DNA of 64,000 nt from Propionibacteriaceae bacterium UBA6122 (GCA_002428365.1 DIVW01000005.1:82259-146258), one strand, 5' to 3'. Shown: positions 8,702 through 16,676, numbered from the stretch's first letter. Notes: generated by a model from the letters alone, not told the origin. Numbers and translations are program-made.

Positions 8702-9612
8702 CCACCGCTTCCCTTACCCAGACCCCGGCCCCGGCTCCGCGCAAACACTGGCTGCGGTTGCCCCACTGGCGATTCGCGCAACGGCGCCCCCGCGGCGCGC
8801 TCGCGCTCGGGCTGGCCCTACTGGCCCTGATCGTGCTGGCGACCATCTTTGTGCCCATGTTCTCCCCCTATACCGCCACCGAGATCGCTGGCAAGCCACT
8901 GATGCCGCCCTCGCTGGCCCACCTTTTCGGAACCGACACTGCGGGCCGCGACGTCTTCGTCCGCACCTGGGTAGGCGGACGCAACGACCTGCTGATGGTG
9001 GTCTTGGTCGTGGTTGCTTCCTCGGCAATCGGCACTCTCGTCGGCGTAGTGGCCTCCATGAGCTCTCAACTCACCGACTCAATTCTGATGCGCCTGACAG
9101 ACGCGCTCATCTCGTTCCCCGGCATGATCATCGTGATGGCCATCGCCTTGGTGTTCTCCGGCGTAGGGGAGGTTGGGCCGTTCCCGCGAGGGGCACTACC
9201 TGCAGTGATCGCCATTGTGGCCATCAACTGGGCGTCCTACACCCGATTGGTGCGCGGCGAGGCGTTGAGTCTGCGCTCTCGGGATTTCATCACCGCAGCC
9301 ACGTTGTTGGGGTACTCCAAGACGCGGATCATCGTTCGCCACTTGCTGCCCAACCTCGCCACCACAGTCGTTGCCTACATGGTGGTCGATGCGATTGTCG
9401 CGGTCGTCACCATCGCGGGCATGCCTTTCATCGGCGCCGGCATTCAGCCACCCGCCCCAGAATGGGGTTCGCTAATGCTCGCCGGTTCCACGGTGCTTTA
9501 TTCGGCCTGGTGGGTGACGGTGATGCCAGGTCTGGTCGTCACCGTCTATGGCATCGCGCTGTCGCTGATCGCCGATTCCCTGCTCGCCGAGGTCGATGGA
9601 GGAGCCCGATGA
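8698..9612 (+). CDS. ABC importer permease, DppC-like
   Basis: A 304-residue permease, partner of the DppB-like protein. The N-terminus is cytoplasmic and basic, followed by a first helix (ALALGLALLALIVLATIF). The family signature HLFGTDTAGRDVFVRTWVGGR and the coupling loop AATLLGYSKTRIIVRHLLPN are present. The GTG start overlaps the previous stop (GTGA) and its own stop overlaps the next start (ATGA). Confidence 0.92.
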   Translation: MTTASLTQTPAPAPRKHWLRLPHWRFAQRRPRGALALGLALLALIVLATIFVPMFSPYTATEIAGKPLMPPSLAHLFGTDTAGRDVFVRTWVGGRNDLLMVVLVVVASSAIGTLVGVVASMSSQLTDSILMRLTDALISFPGMIIVMAIALVFSGVGEVGPFPRGALPAVIAIVAINWASYTRLVRGEALSLRSRDFITAATLLGYSKTRIIVRHLLPNLATTVVAYMVVDAIVAVVTIAGMPFIGAGIQPPAPEWGSLMLAGSTVLYSAWWVTVMPGLVVTVYGIALSLIADSLLAEVDGGAR

Positions 9613-10589
9613 CCACCGACTTGCTCAGTATCGATGGTCTCGGTGTCGAAATCGCAGGCTTGCCGGTGCTCTCCGACGTCAGTCTGGCGCTGCCTTCGCA
9701 TGGCGTGCTCGGCCTGGTCGGCGAGACCGGTTCGGGTAAGTCGCTGACCTGTCGGGCGTTGATGGGCTTGCTGCCAAGGATCGGCGGGAGGGTGGTCGCT
9801 GGTTCGATCAACTTTGCTGGTAACACGCTCACCGAGATGGACGAACGTGGCTGGTCGCGGGTGCGGGGCGGCCAGATTGGCTTCGTGCCGCAGGCCTCGC
9901 TCAACGCGCTCGACCCAGTGATGACCGTCGGCTCCCAGTTGCGCGAGTCCGTGAAGCACCTCGATCCAGGAGCCGAGGTGAATGCGCGCTCGACTGAACT
10001 GCTTGAGCTGGTGCGCCTGCCCGATCCGCAGGGCGTGCTGCGTCGCTACCCGCATGAGCTATCGGGTGGCATGCGGCAGCGCGTGATGATCGCGCTCGCG
10101 CTGGCTGGGCGGCCACGACTACTGGTGGCCGACGAGCCCACCACGGCGCTGGACGTCACGGTGCAGAAGGCGATCCTTGAGGTATTCGCTGACTTGCGAG
10201 CCGCGAGCGGAATGAGCCTGCTGCTGGTCACTCATGATCTGGGGGTGGTGGCTGATGTCGCCGACACGATCGTTGTCATGTACGGCGGCACTGTCGTCGA
10301 GGTGGGCAACACCACCCAAGTGATGAGTGCGCCGGCGCACCCCTACACCGCCGCCCTGCTTGGAGCGCGTCCGGCGTCCAGGGCCCCGGGTGAACGGCTG
10401 GTCACTATTCCGGGGGTGCCAGCTGTCCCTGGCCAGTGGCCCACCGGCTGCCGATTCGTTCCCCGCTGCACCCATGCGCAAGACGTTTGCCGCATCGAGC
10501 AGCCTGTGCTGCTCCCGCTAACTGGCGACCGGTCGAGCGCCTGCCATGGCTGGCCGGGCCAGTCGGAGGAGGCCCCCACCCATGTCTGA
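9609..10589 (+). CDS. ABC importer ATPase, DppD-like
   Basis: A 326-residue nucleotide-binding subunit. Walker A is GETGSGKS, the Q-loop is GFVPQ, the signature is LSGGMRQR, Walker B is LLVADEPTTALD and the H-loop is THD. The C-terminus carries the cysteine-containing oligopeptide/dipeptide transporter extension (CRFVPRCTHAQDVC...C), which can hold an Fe-S cluster in this subfamily. The start at 9609 is set by the ATGA overlap with the permease; the frame is open further upstream but that stretch is antigenic noise inside the permease gene. Confidence 0.92.
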   Translation: MTTDLLSIDGLGVEIAGLPVLSDVSLALPSHGVLGLVGETGSGKSLTCRALMGLLPRIGGRVVAGSINFAGNTLTEMDERGWSRVRGGQIGFVPQASLNALDPVMTVGSQLRESVKHLDPGAEVNARSTELLELVRLPDPQGVLRRYPHELSGGMRQRVMIALALAGRPRLLVADEPTTALDVTVQKAILEVFADLRAASGMSLLLVTHDLGVVADVADTIVVMYGGTVVEVGNTTQVMSAPAHPYTAALLGARPASRAPGERLVTIPGVPAVPGQWPTGCRFVPRCTHAQDVCRIEQPVLLPLTGDRSSACHGWPGQSEEAPTHV

Positions 10590-11355
10590 TCTGCTGTTGG
10601 AAGTGACTGACGCCGAGTTCCGCTACGCCAAGGGTTCAGCGCCGGCGGCAACTGGCATCAACCTGGAAGTGCGCGCTGGTGAGGCGGTGGGCATCGTGGG
10701 GGAAAGCGGCAGTGGCAAGACCACTGTCGGTCGAGGCCTGGTGGGCTCGTTGCATCCTTCGGCGGGTGCGGTACTCGTCCAGGGGCGCCCTTGGAAAGGG
10801 ATGCGTCGCCGAGACCCGGTCCGTCGAGTCGTGCAGATGGTGTTCCAAGACCCCTATGCCTCGCTCAACCCGATGCTGTCGGCCCAGGCGACAGTTGCTG
10901 AGGTAGTGCGAGTGTGGGACGGCGCCAAAGCCGATGTTGCCACCGTCCGGGCCGAGGAGATCCTGGCTGAGGTTGGGCTCTCCGGTGAGGTCATCCGACG
11001 CCGTCCGGCCGGGTTGTCTGGTGGGCAGCGACAGCGGGTCGGCATCGCTCGAGCGCTGGCCTGCGGGCCCCAGGTGCTTGTCGCGGACGAACCGACTTCT
11101 GCTTTGGACGTGTCGGTGCAAGCCAACGTGTTGAATTTGATGCTGGACTTGCGGGCCCGCCGAGGGCTAGCGATCGTGCTCATTTCGCACGATCTTGCGG
11201 TGGTCGACTACCTGACGGATCGGGCACTGGTGATGCTCAACGGCAAGGTCGTGGAACAAGGTGACACCCGCACGCTGCTGCAGCACCCCAGCCACGAATA
11301 CACCAAGACGCTGATTGGTTCGATTCCAGGCAAACCGCTGGCGTTCTCGCCCTGA
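10582..11355 (+). CDS. ABC importer ATPase, DppF-like
   Basis: A 257-residue second nucleotide-binding subunit. Walker A is GESGSGKTT, the Q-loop is VFQDPYASLNPML, the signature is LSGGQRQR, Walker B is VLVADEPTSALD and the H-loop is ISHD. It lacks the long Cys-rich C-terminal extension of its partner. The ATG at 10582 follows GGAGGAGG and overlaps the upstream stop by 8 bases. It is the last gene of the importer operon. Confidence 0.92.
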   Translation: MSDLLLEVTDAEFRYAKGSAPAATGINLEVRAGEAVGIVGESGSGKTTVGRGLVGSLHPSAGAVLVQGRPWKGMRRRDPVRRVVQMVFQDPYASLNPMLSAQATVAEVVRVWDGAKADVATVRAEEILAEVGLSGEVIRRRPAGLSGGQRQRVGIARALACGPQVLVADEPTSALDVSVQANVLNLMLDLRARRGLAIVLISHDLAVVDYLTDRALVMLNGKVVEQGDTRTLLQHPSHEYTKTLIGSIPGKPLAFSP

Positions 11356-11440
11356 TCCGTACTGGCTGTTCGCCGGTGCCGCAACGCTGCGGTGCCGCTG
11401 AGCGGCGACCTCAACGGAGCCTCAAGAAGTGGGTCGGGGC

Positions 11441-11470
11441 TCACAGGAACCTGGCAGGACGGGTCACAGG
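11441..11470 (+). promoter_or_regulatory. Direct TCACAGG repeats upstream of first small surface-protein gene
   Basis: TCACAGG occurs at 11441-11447 and 11464-11470, the second 69 bases before the ATG at 11533. The same heptamer occurs 75 bases before the ATG of the paralogous gene at 11962. This could be an activator box, for instance of an OmpR-type regulator; none is visible in the window. The rest of the 11356-11532 gap shows no gene. Confidence 0.35.
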
Positions 11471-11532
11471 AAGTTCAAAGGGCACTGCACAAATCTGGTT
11501 GCTAACAGCGAATTCAACCAGAAAGGCACCAA

Positions 11533-11826
11533 ATGCCCTCCACTCCAGCGGTCTCCACCGCCCGCAAGACGGTGGCCGCAATTCTGGCCGGGGCCACCCT
11601 GGTCAGCGGTGCCATCACCGGCATCCTGATCGGTCTCAGTGCCGCCACCACGACCACGGCCAGTACCGCCGCCGACACCTCAACCAGCACCACAACGAAC
11701 ACTGGCTCGTCCAGCTCTGGAACAAGTAGCCCCACTAGCTCCGGCACCAGCGGATCCGGCTTCGGTCAGGCAGCCAATCCCGGGACGTCCAATGGGTCCT
11801 CGAACACCTCAACCAAGGGGTCATAG
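11533..11826 (+). CDS. Small membrane-anchored Ser/Thr-rich protein A
   Basis: A 97-residue protein. Residues ~10-35 form a hydrophobic segment (TVAAILAGATLVSGAITGIL) that is a signal anchor or uncleaved signal. The rest is almost all Thr, Ser and Gly, ending in STKGS. It is homologous to the next gene product through the N-terminal pattern PA-x-x-T-x-R-x-T and the same KGS tail. Position before apbE suggests a cell-surface partner of a redox chain. Related loci often have a C-terminal FMN-binding domain, but none is present here. The SD is AGAAAGG. Confidence 0.75.
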   Translation: MPSTPAVSTARKTVAAILAGATLVSGAITGILIGLSAATTTTASTAADTSTSTTTNTGSSSSGTSSPTSSGTSGSGFGQAANPGTSNGSSNTSTKGS

Positions 11827-11886
11827 CGGTGCTGACAGCCCTTTTTACACAAACTTGAGGTTGGGCTGATGCTGGCATAGCAGTCC

Positions 11887-11893
11887 TCACAGG
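11887..11893 (+). promoter_or_regulatory. TCACAGG box upstream of second small surface-protein gene
   Basis: Same heptamer as at 11441 and 11464, here 75 bases before the ATG at 11962. The spacing to the start codon is conserved between the two paralogous genes, which supports a shared regulatory site. Confidence 0.3.
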
Positions 11894-11961
11894 TTCGGCA
11901 CAGACAACTCAGAGAGTGTGGCTACGTAAGTTGCTCCAACCACAACTTGAGGAGTCCGCAA

Positions 11962-12327
11962 ATGGGCACACCCGCACTGGCCACGACGAGGCTCACCATC
12001 GGCGCTTTGATGGCCGCTGGCACCCTAGCCACTGGCGGCATCGCAGCATCGCTGGCGGTCACGCCACAGAGTGATGCCGCGGCCGCCGACGAGCAGAGCC
12101 AACTTCCTTCGGCCACTGAGGTACCGACCCCGACCCCCACCCCGAGTGCCACCAAGAAGCGCGAGGACGACGACGACAAGGCGACGACCAAGGCCAAGGC
12201 AAAGCCGACCGTCACCAAGCCGAAGACCACTGTCAAGAAGAAGCCGGCCCCCAAGCCGAAAGTCACCAAGGCTCCGGCCCCCAAGCCAGCCCCCAAGCCG
12301 GCTCCGACCAAGACCAAAGGATCCTGA
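11962..12327 (+). CDS. Small membrane-anchored Lys/Pro-rich protein B
   Basis: A 121-residue paralogue of the preceding small protein. The N-terminus (MGTPALATTRLTIGALMAAG) parallels protein A, followed by one hydrophobic segment to about residue 35. An acidic patch (REDDDDK) follows, then a long Lys/Pro/Ala-rich tail with AP-KP repeats, ending TKTKGS. The tail is strongly basic and presumably extracytoplasmic, suited to wall or polyanion contact. The SD GAGGAG precedes the ATG; apbE starts 6 bases after its stop, so they are co-transcribed. No cofactor motif is seen; function unknown. Confidence 0.75.
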   Translation: MGTPALATTRLTIGALMAAGTLATGGIAASLAVTPQSDAAAADEQSQLPSATEVPTPTPTPSATKKREDDDDKATTKAKAKPTVTKPKTTVKKKPAPKPKVTKAPAPKPAPKPAPTKTKGS

Positions 12328-12333
12328 TTTAGC

Positions 12334-13320
12334 ATGACTGCCGCCCTGGCCAACCCCGAAGCGCAAGCGCTGATCACTGAAGCTGATTCGGTGTTCGCGG
12401 CGAGCTTTCGGGCAATCGGCACCACCAACGAGATCCTGGCCACCCGGCCGGATGCGTTGGCGGCTGCCGTTGAGCTGGCCAAGGACCATTTAGCGGCCCT
12501 GGATGCGGCCTGTTCGCGGTTTCGTCCAGATTCGGAAGTGAGCCTGCTGGCCGCCCGAGCTGCCGAAGCTGATGCCTGGGCGTATGCCTCACCGCTGTTC
12601 CTGGATTACCTCAGAGCTGCCCAACATGCAGCACGGATCAGCGACGGGCTAGTCGACTTCACCGTCGGACGGGCGCTGAGCGCCTCCGGCTACGACCAGG
12701 ACATGGATCAGGTTCGAGCCCGCAACGGCTATCACGTTGACGGCGGCGCTGCGGTGCCAGGCTGGGAGCGGGTGCAGATCAACGGCCTCGGCCGGGTGAG
12801 TGTCCCCAGGGGCACCGTGATCGACTTCGGAGCCACCGCCAAAGCCCACGCCGCCGACATGATTGCCCGCCTACTGACCCTGCAGCTGCCTGGCGGGTTC
12901 CTGGTGAACCTCGGTGGCGATATCGCCACCGCTGGCACCGCCCCTGAAGATGGCTGGTCGATAGGGGTGGAGGCCGCCGACGGCACCGAGCGGCAGGCAA
13001 TCGCGATCACGGTGCAGGCGGTCACTACCTCCTCTACTCAACTGCGCACCTGGAAGACCGACGTCGGCCAGGCGCATCACATCATCGATCCGCGCACCGG
13101 ACGCACCGCTGAGGCGGTGTGGGGCCAAGTGACCTGTGTGGCCACCACCGCCCTGGAGGCCAACACGGCCTCGACCGCGTCCCTGGTGCTCGGCGAAGCT
13201 GCCCCGGCCTGGCTGGACGCGAACGACGTGTCGGCCCGACTGGAGCGTCCGGACGGCACGGCGGTCTTCACCGGCGGCTGGCCGATTCCCGAACAACCCG
13301 AGAAGGAGATCCCATGTTGA
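12334..13320 (+). CDS. apbE: ApbE-type FAD:protein FMN transferase
   Basis: A 328-residue ApbE-family protein, which covalently attaches FMN to Thr or Ser of target proteins using FAD. Family motifs seen are GTVIDFGATAKAHAAD, LVNLGGDIATAG, HHIIDPRTGR and the Mg-site region ALEANTASTASLVLG. No lipobox or signal peptide is evident, so it may act inside the cell, unlike secreted ApbE of Gram-negatives. It overlaps the ferric-reductase-like gene by 7 bases. Its target is not obvious in this operon, as no D-x-x-S/T-G-A-T motif was found in the neighbouring proteins. Confidence 0.9.
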   Translation: MTAALANPEAQALITEADSVFAASFRAIGTTNEILATRPDALAAAVELAKDHLAALDAACSRFRPDSEVSLLAARAAEADAWAYASPLFLDYLRAAQHAARISDGLVDFTVGRALSASGYDQDMDQVRARNGYHVDGGAAVPGWERVQINGLGRVSVPRGTVIDFGATAKAHAADMIARLLTLQLPGGFLVNLGGDIATAGTAPEDGWSIGVEAADGTERQAIAITVQAVTTSSTQLRTWKTDVGQAHHIIDPRTGRTAEAVWGQVTCVATTALEANTASTASLVLGEAAPAWLDANDVSARLERPDGTAVFTGGWPIPEQPEKEIPC

Positions 13321-13883
13321 CCGGATCCGCCCTGTGGTATCTGTCCCGAGCCACCGGGGTGGTGAGCATAGTGCTGCTGACCGTCGTGGTCGTGATGGGA
13401 GTCATCACCGCCGGACGCCGCCGCCCGCAGGGCAGTAGCGCCACCGTGGCCATGGGCGTGCACCGCTGGCTGTCGCTGGGCATGCTGGTGTTCCTCGCCG
13501 CCCACATCGTCACCGCCATCATCGACGGCTACGTGTCGATCAGCTGGTGGTCGATCGTGGTGCCCTTCATCTCCGAGTATGAGCCGCTGCTGGTTGGTTT
13601 CGGCGCTCTCGGTATCGACCTACTGATCGTGGTGGTTTTGACCAGCTACCTGCGCCACCGCATTCCTGAGCGCCTCTGGCGCGGGGTGCACTGGGCCAGC
13701 TACGGCATGTGGGTGGTCGCAATCATTCACGGCTTCATGTTCGGCACCACCGATCAACCAGTGCTGCGGCTAATCACCTTGGCCTGCGGTGTCGTCGGTG
13801 GCCTCTTCGCCAGTTGGCGGGTAGCGGTCAGCTTCGGCGACCGCGAACGCCGTAGCCAAATCAGTGTCCAGGAGTGGTCATGA
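13314..13883 (+). CDS. Ferric-reductase-like transmembrane protein (haem b type)
   Basis: A 189-residue integral membrane protein with about six helices. Histidines are placed inside or at the ends of helices, in GVHRWLSLGMLVFLAAHIV and GVHWASYGMWVVAIIHGF, as in ferric reductase / YedZ (MsrQ)-like b-type cytochromes that pass electrons across the membrane. The start ATG at 13314 has AGAAGGAGA before it. Its stop overlaps the next start (ATGA). It is the only visible membrane electron conduit of the cassette. Confidence 0.85.
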   Translation: MLTGSALWYLSRATGVVSIVLLTVVVVMGVITAGRRRPQGSSATVAMGVHRWLSLGMLVFLAAHIVTAIIDGYVSISWWSIVVPFISEYEPLLVGFGALGIDLLIVVVLTSYLRHRIPERLWRGVHWASYGMWVVAIIHGFMFGTTDQPVLRLITLACGVVGGLFASWRVAVSFGDRERRSQISVQEWS

Positions 13884-14989
13884 CCGACATCGTTGAACTG
13901 CTGCAAACCGCCGGGCTGACCGGACGTGGTGGGGCTGCCTTCAGCAGCGCCATCAAGGTGAAGGCCGCCCGGGAGCACAAGGCCCGGCTGATCGTGAATG
14001 CCTGCGATGGCGAGATCGGCGCGGCCAAGGACGCCTGGGTGGTGGAGAACCACCTGCCCGAACTGCTCGAAGGTGTCGAGCTGGTGACTGGGGGACGGCG
14101 CAATGCCAAGACCCTGTTCGCCGCCCACCGCGACTCCAAAACCGCCCGCCGGTTCGCGGAGGCCGGACTTCGAGTGCTGGAAACCCCGGAGCGCTACGTC
14201 TCCAGTGAAGAGACCTCGCTGATTTCGCTGGCCCACGGCGGCCAGGCGCGTCCGATGGCCAAGCGGGCCCCGTTCGTCTTTGGCGGACGCGACAGCCAGG
14301 GCAAGCGCATCCGTCCGACCGTGGTGTTGAACGCCGAGACTCTGCTGCGGGTCAGCCAGATCAATCGCTACGGAGCCGACTGGTTCCGATCCTTCGGCAC
14401 CACCGCTGAGCCCGGCCCTCGACTGGTCGCAGTCGGTGGCCATGTTGAGCGCCGCGGAGTTTATGAAGCCGAGGCCGGCCTGCGGCTGACTTCGGTCTTG
14501 GCGATGGCTGGCGGGCTCGCTGCTGACATCGAATACGTCGGCGTCGGCGGAATGGGCGGGGTGCTATTGACTGCCGAGGAGGTTCGCTCGGCCACCTGGG
14601 ACGGCCCCGGCATGAAGCGCTTTGGCGGTTCGATGGGGCCAGGGTTGATCACCGTGTGGAATCCGCGCGACTGCCCGGTAGAGGTGGCGACCCGAATGAT
14701 CGCCTTCGGCGCTGGCGAATCTGCCGGGCAATGCGGGCCGTGCATGTTCGGGCTACCCGCGTTGTCACGCGACTGGGTCGCGTTCAGCGAGAACTCGAAC
14801 CGCGAGACCCATTGGCACCTGATTCGGCGTCTGGGTCAGTTCAGTGGCGGACGTGGCGCCTGTGGCCACCCCGAGGGGGTAGTCCGCTTCGCCCAATCCG
14901 CCCTGCGGGTGCTGGGCGCCGAACTCGCCAAACACGCCGACAACAGTTGCACCAAGGCAGGAGGACGCAGCTATGCCAAGCTCGCCTGA
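13880..14989 (+). CDS. NuoF/RnfC-like flavoprotein with SLBB domain
   Basis: A 369-residue homologue of the NADH-binding subunit of complex I. The N-terminus has the FMN site TGRGGAAFSSAIKVKAA and NACDGEIGAAKD, the middle an SLBB-type domain, and the C-terminus a cysteine region GESAGQCGPCMFG ... GRGACGHPEG. Complex I NuoF has ESCGQC; here the first cysteine is Ala, leaving three of the four cluster ligands. It probably takes electrons from NAD(P)H or passes them between the ferredoxin and the membrane protein (inference). The ATG at 13880 overlaps the previous stop and follows CAGGAG. Confidence 0.85.
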   Translation: MTDIVELLQTAGLTGRGGAAFSSAIKVKAAREHKARLIVNACDGEIGAAKDAWVVENHLPELLEGVELVTGGRRNAKTLFAAHRDSKTARRFAEAGLRVLETPERYVSSEETSLISLAHGGQARPMAKRAPFVFGGRDSQGKRIRPTVVLNAETLLRVSQINRYGADWFRSFGTTAEPGPRLVAVGGHVERRGVYEAEAGLRLTSVLAMAGGLAADIEYVGVGGMGGVLLTAEEVRSATWDGPGMKRFGGSMGPGLITVWNPRDCPVEVATRMIAFGAGESAGQCGPCMFGLPALSRDWVAFSENSNRETHWHLIRRLGQFSGGRGACGHPEGVVRFAQSALRVLGAELAKHADNSCTKAGGRSYAKLA

Positions 14990-15173
14990 AACCGTACGCA
15001 TCGGTATCGACCGGGTGTTGTGTTCCGGCCATGGTGTCTGTGCCCAAACCCTGCCCAGGGCAGTGGCCCTGGACGAGTGGGGTTACCCGATCGTGGTCGA
15101 GGAATATGTCGACCCCTACGATGCCTCGCTTGCGGTGAAGCTTTGCCCGGCGCGGGCCTTGTATCTGCGCTAA
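14973..15173 (+). CDS. Small single-cluster ferredoxin
   Basis: A 66-residue ferredoxin of the type that serves actinobacterial cytochromes P450. The cysteine pattern is C17-SGHGV-C23, then a late CP at LCPARAL, giving three cysteines for a [3Fe-4S] (or, with a fourth ligand, [4Fe-4S]) cluster. It overlaps the NuoF-like gene by 17 bases and has GGAGG before its ATG. No P450 is near, so the NuoF-like protein or the membrane protein is its likely partner. Confidence 0.9.
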   Translation: MPSSPETVRIGIDRVLCSGHGVCAQTLPRAVALDEWGYPIVVEEYVDPYDASLAVKLCPARALYLR

Positions 15174-15174
15174 G

Positions 15175-15188
15175 GCCGGTTAGCCGGC
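15175..15188. terminator. Short hairpin between convergent genes
   Basis: GCCGG (15175-15179), loop TTAG, CCGGC (15184-15188), directly after the ferredoxin stop and before the convergent MFS stop. Short, and without a T-run. Confidence 0.35.
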
Positions 15189-15211
15189 GAAGCACTCGGC
15201 CCGGTGTCGTC

Positions 15212-16453
15212 CTACCCTGAGGACGGTGCCGGGTCGAGTGTTTCGCTTAGGTTGGCGACGTCGCCGCGCAGGCCGCGAAGCGAAATCAGGACGATCGCCG
15301 CTGCCAGCGCCCCAAACACCGCCACGCTGATGAAGCCGCCGTGGTAGCCGCTGTAGTCGATCACCTGCCCGCCGATGCTGGAGCCGACGGCAGCCCCGAT
15401 GCCGATGCCGGTGCCCATCCAGGACAGGCCCTCAGTGAGCCGCTCGCGGGGCACCAGTTGGCCGATCAGAGAATTGCCGTTGATCAGGGTCGGGGCCACC
15501 GTGGCACCGAACAGCACCCCGGTGACGGTGAGCAGCAGGACGGTGTTGGCCGCCAATAGGGCAGTGGCGGTGAGGAACATCGCCAGCACTCCGACCACGA
15601 AGCGCGCCAGCAGTGGCGAGCGCCAACTCCGGGAGCCGTAGTAGAACCCGGCCGCGGCCGAGGCCACCGAGAACATGCCGAGCACGATTCCTGAGGCTGG
15701 ACGGTAATCCCAACTGGTAGCTGCGGCCACCACGGCTACGTCCGTGGCGCCGAACATGGCTCCGATTAGCAGGTTCACGGCCACGATCGCGGGCACCCCC
15801 GGAATCAGCAGGGCGATTCGGCCGTGGTGCGCGGGCCGCTGGCCACCGATTTCGCGCGGCGGTACTGGCGGTTCGGTGGAGCGCTGGGAGTAGAACAACT
15901 TGGCCCCGACCAGCAGGAGCACAACTGGCGCCACCAGCCCGGCGACCGGATGGACGCCCGTGGCCAAGGCGGTGGCCACCACCGGCCCAACCACGTAGGT
16001 GACTTCGTCGAGGGTGGATTCCAGGGAGAAGGCGGTGTGCAGCTGATCGGGATCGGAAAGCACGTGATTCCAACGGGCTCGCACCATCGCGCCCGGCGAG
16101 CCGCCGGTAGCGCCGCTGATGACTACCGGGGCGACCAACGTCCAGATCGGGAGTTGCAGCAGGGCGAGCACCACGGTGAGGGCCAAGGCGCTGGCCGAGA
16201 CGATGGCCGCGGGGTACATCACTCGGCGCTGGCCGTACCGGTCGACCAGGTTCGACAGGACGGCCGTCCCGATGGCCCAGGCCACTACGTTCGCCGCGAC
16301 CAGGGCACCGGCCAACCCATAGCTGCCGTAGAGCGAAGAGACCATGAGCACCAGGCCCAGCCCCATCATCGCCCCGCCGGAGCGAGCCAGCAGCCCGGCC
16401 AAGCAGAACTTCTTCGCGCCCGGAACACTCAGGATTTCTCGATACCGGCGCAC
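15212..16453 (-). CDS. MFS transporter
   Basis: A 413-residue major facilitator with about 12 predicted helices. The loop between helices 2 and 3 reads SNLVDRYGQRRVM, a version of the MFS signature (D-R-x-G-x-R). The architecture is that of small-molecule or drug exporters, but no substrate can be assigned. It stands alone, convergent with the ferredoxin gene. The start ATG at 16453 lacks a clear SD. Confidence 0.82.
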   Translation of the reverse strand: MRRYREILSVPGAKKFCLAGLLARSGGAMMGLGLVLMVSSLYGSYGLAGALVAANVVAWAIGTAVLSNLVDRYGQRRVMYPAAIVSASALALTVVLALLQLPIWTLVAPVVISGATGGSPGAMVRARWNHVLSDPDQLHTAFSLESTLDEVTYVVGPVVATALATGVHPVAGLVAPVVLLLVGAKLFYSQRSTEPPVPPREIGGQRPAHHGRIALLIPGVPAIVAVNLLIGAMFGATDVAVVAAATSWDYRPASGIVLGMFSVASAAAGFYYGSRSWRSPLLARFVVGVLAMFLTATALLAANTVLLLTVTGVLFGATVAPTLINGNSLIGQLVPRERLTEGLSWMGTGIGIGAAVGSSIGGQVIDYSGYHGGFISVAVFGALAAAIVLISLRGLRGDVANLSETLDPAPSSG

Positions 16454-16499
16454 CGACCGATTCTCTCACGCCCAACTCCCCACCCTCGTCCCAGCACGC

Positions 16500-16564
16500 G
16501 GGGACGGTTCCTCCGAGCCGTCCGCGGGGACGGTTCCTCTGAGCCGTCCATGGGAACCGTCCCC
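16500..16564. repeat. GGGGACGGTTCC palindromic repeat cluster 1
   Basis: GGGGACGGTTCC at 16500-16511 and 16526-16537, and the reverse complement GGAACCGTCCCC at 16553-16564, with short GAGCCGTCC-type linkers. The same 12-mer recurs at 22295, 30997 and 55442. It lies upstream of the MFS gene and of eutB. Confidence 0.8.
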
Positions 16565-16641
16565 TTGAGTTGCCATCTTCTCGCCAGCGAAATCGGGCCT
16601 TAACTCGACGCTAACAACGGCGGTGTCTGATAGGCAGTAGT

Positions 16642-16664
16642 GGTCGAACAATGTGTGTTCGATC
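16642..16664 (+). promoter_or_regulatory. Leader hairpin directly before the eutB ribosome binding site
   Basis: GGTCGAACA (16642-16650) and TGTTCGATC (16656-16664) form a 9-pair stem with one G-U and a 5-base loop, ending just before GGAAGGAG. It may be an operator or a translation-control hairpin. It does not look like a cobalamin riboswitch. Confidence 0.4.
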
Positions 16665-16676
16665 GGAAGGAGCGTC

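Noticed and set aside
8580..9608. In-frame extension upstream of the DppD-like ATPase
   Set aside because: It lies inside the DppC-like gene and reads as Arg/His-rich noise; the ATGA overlap at 9609 fixes the start.
11566..11605. AGAT / SGAIT in small protein A as an ApbE flavinylation site
   Set aside because: These residues lie in the hydrophobic membrane segment and lack the upstream Asp of the D-x-x-S/T-G-A-T motif.
16565..16676. Cobalamin riboswitch before eutB
   Set aside because: Expected because EutBC needs B12, but no B12-box-like sequence was found; only a small hairpin precedes the SD.
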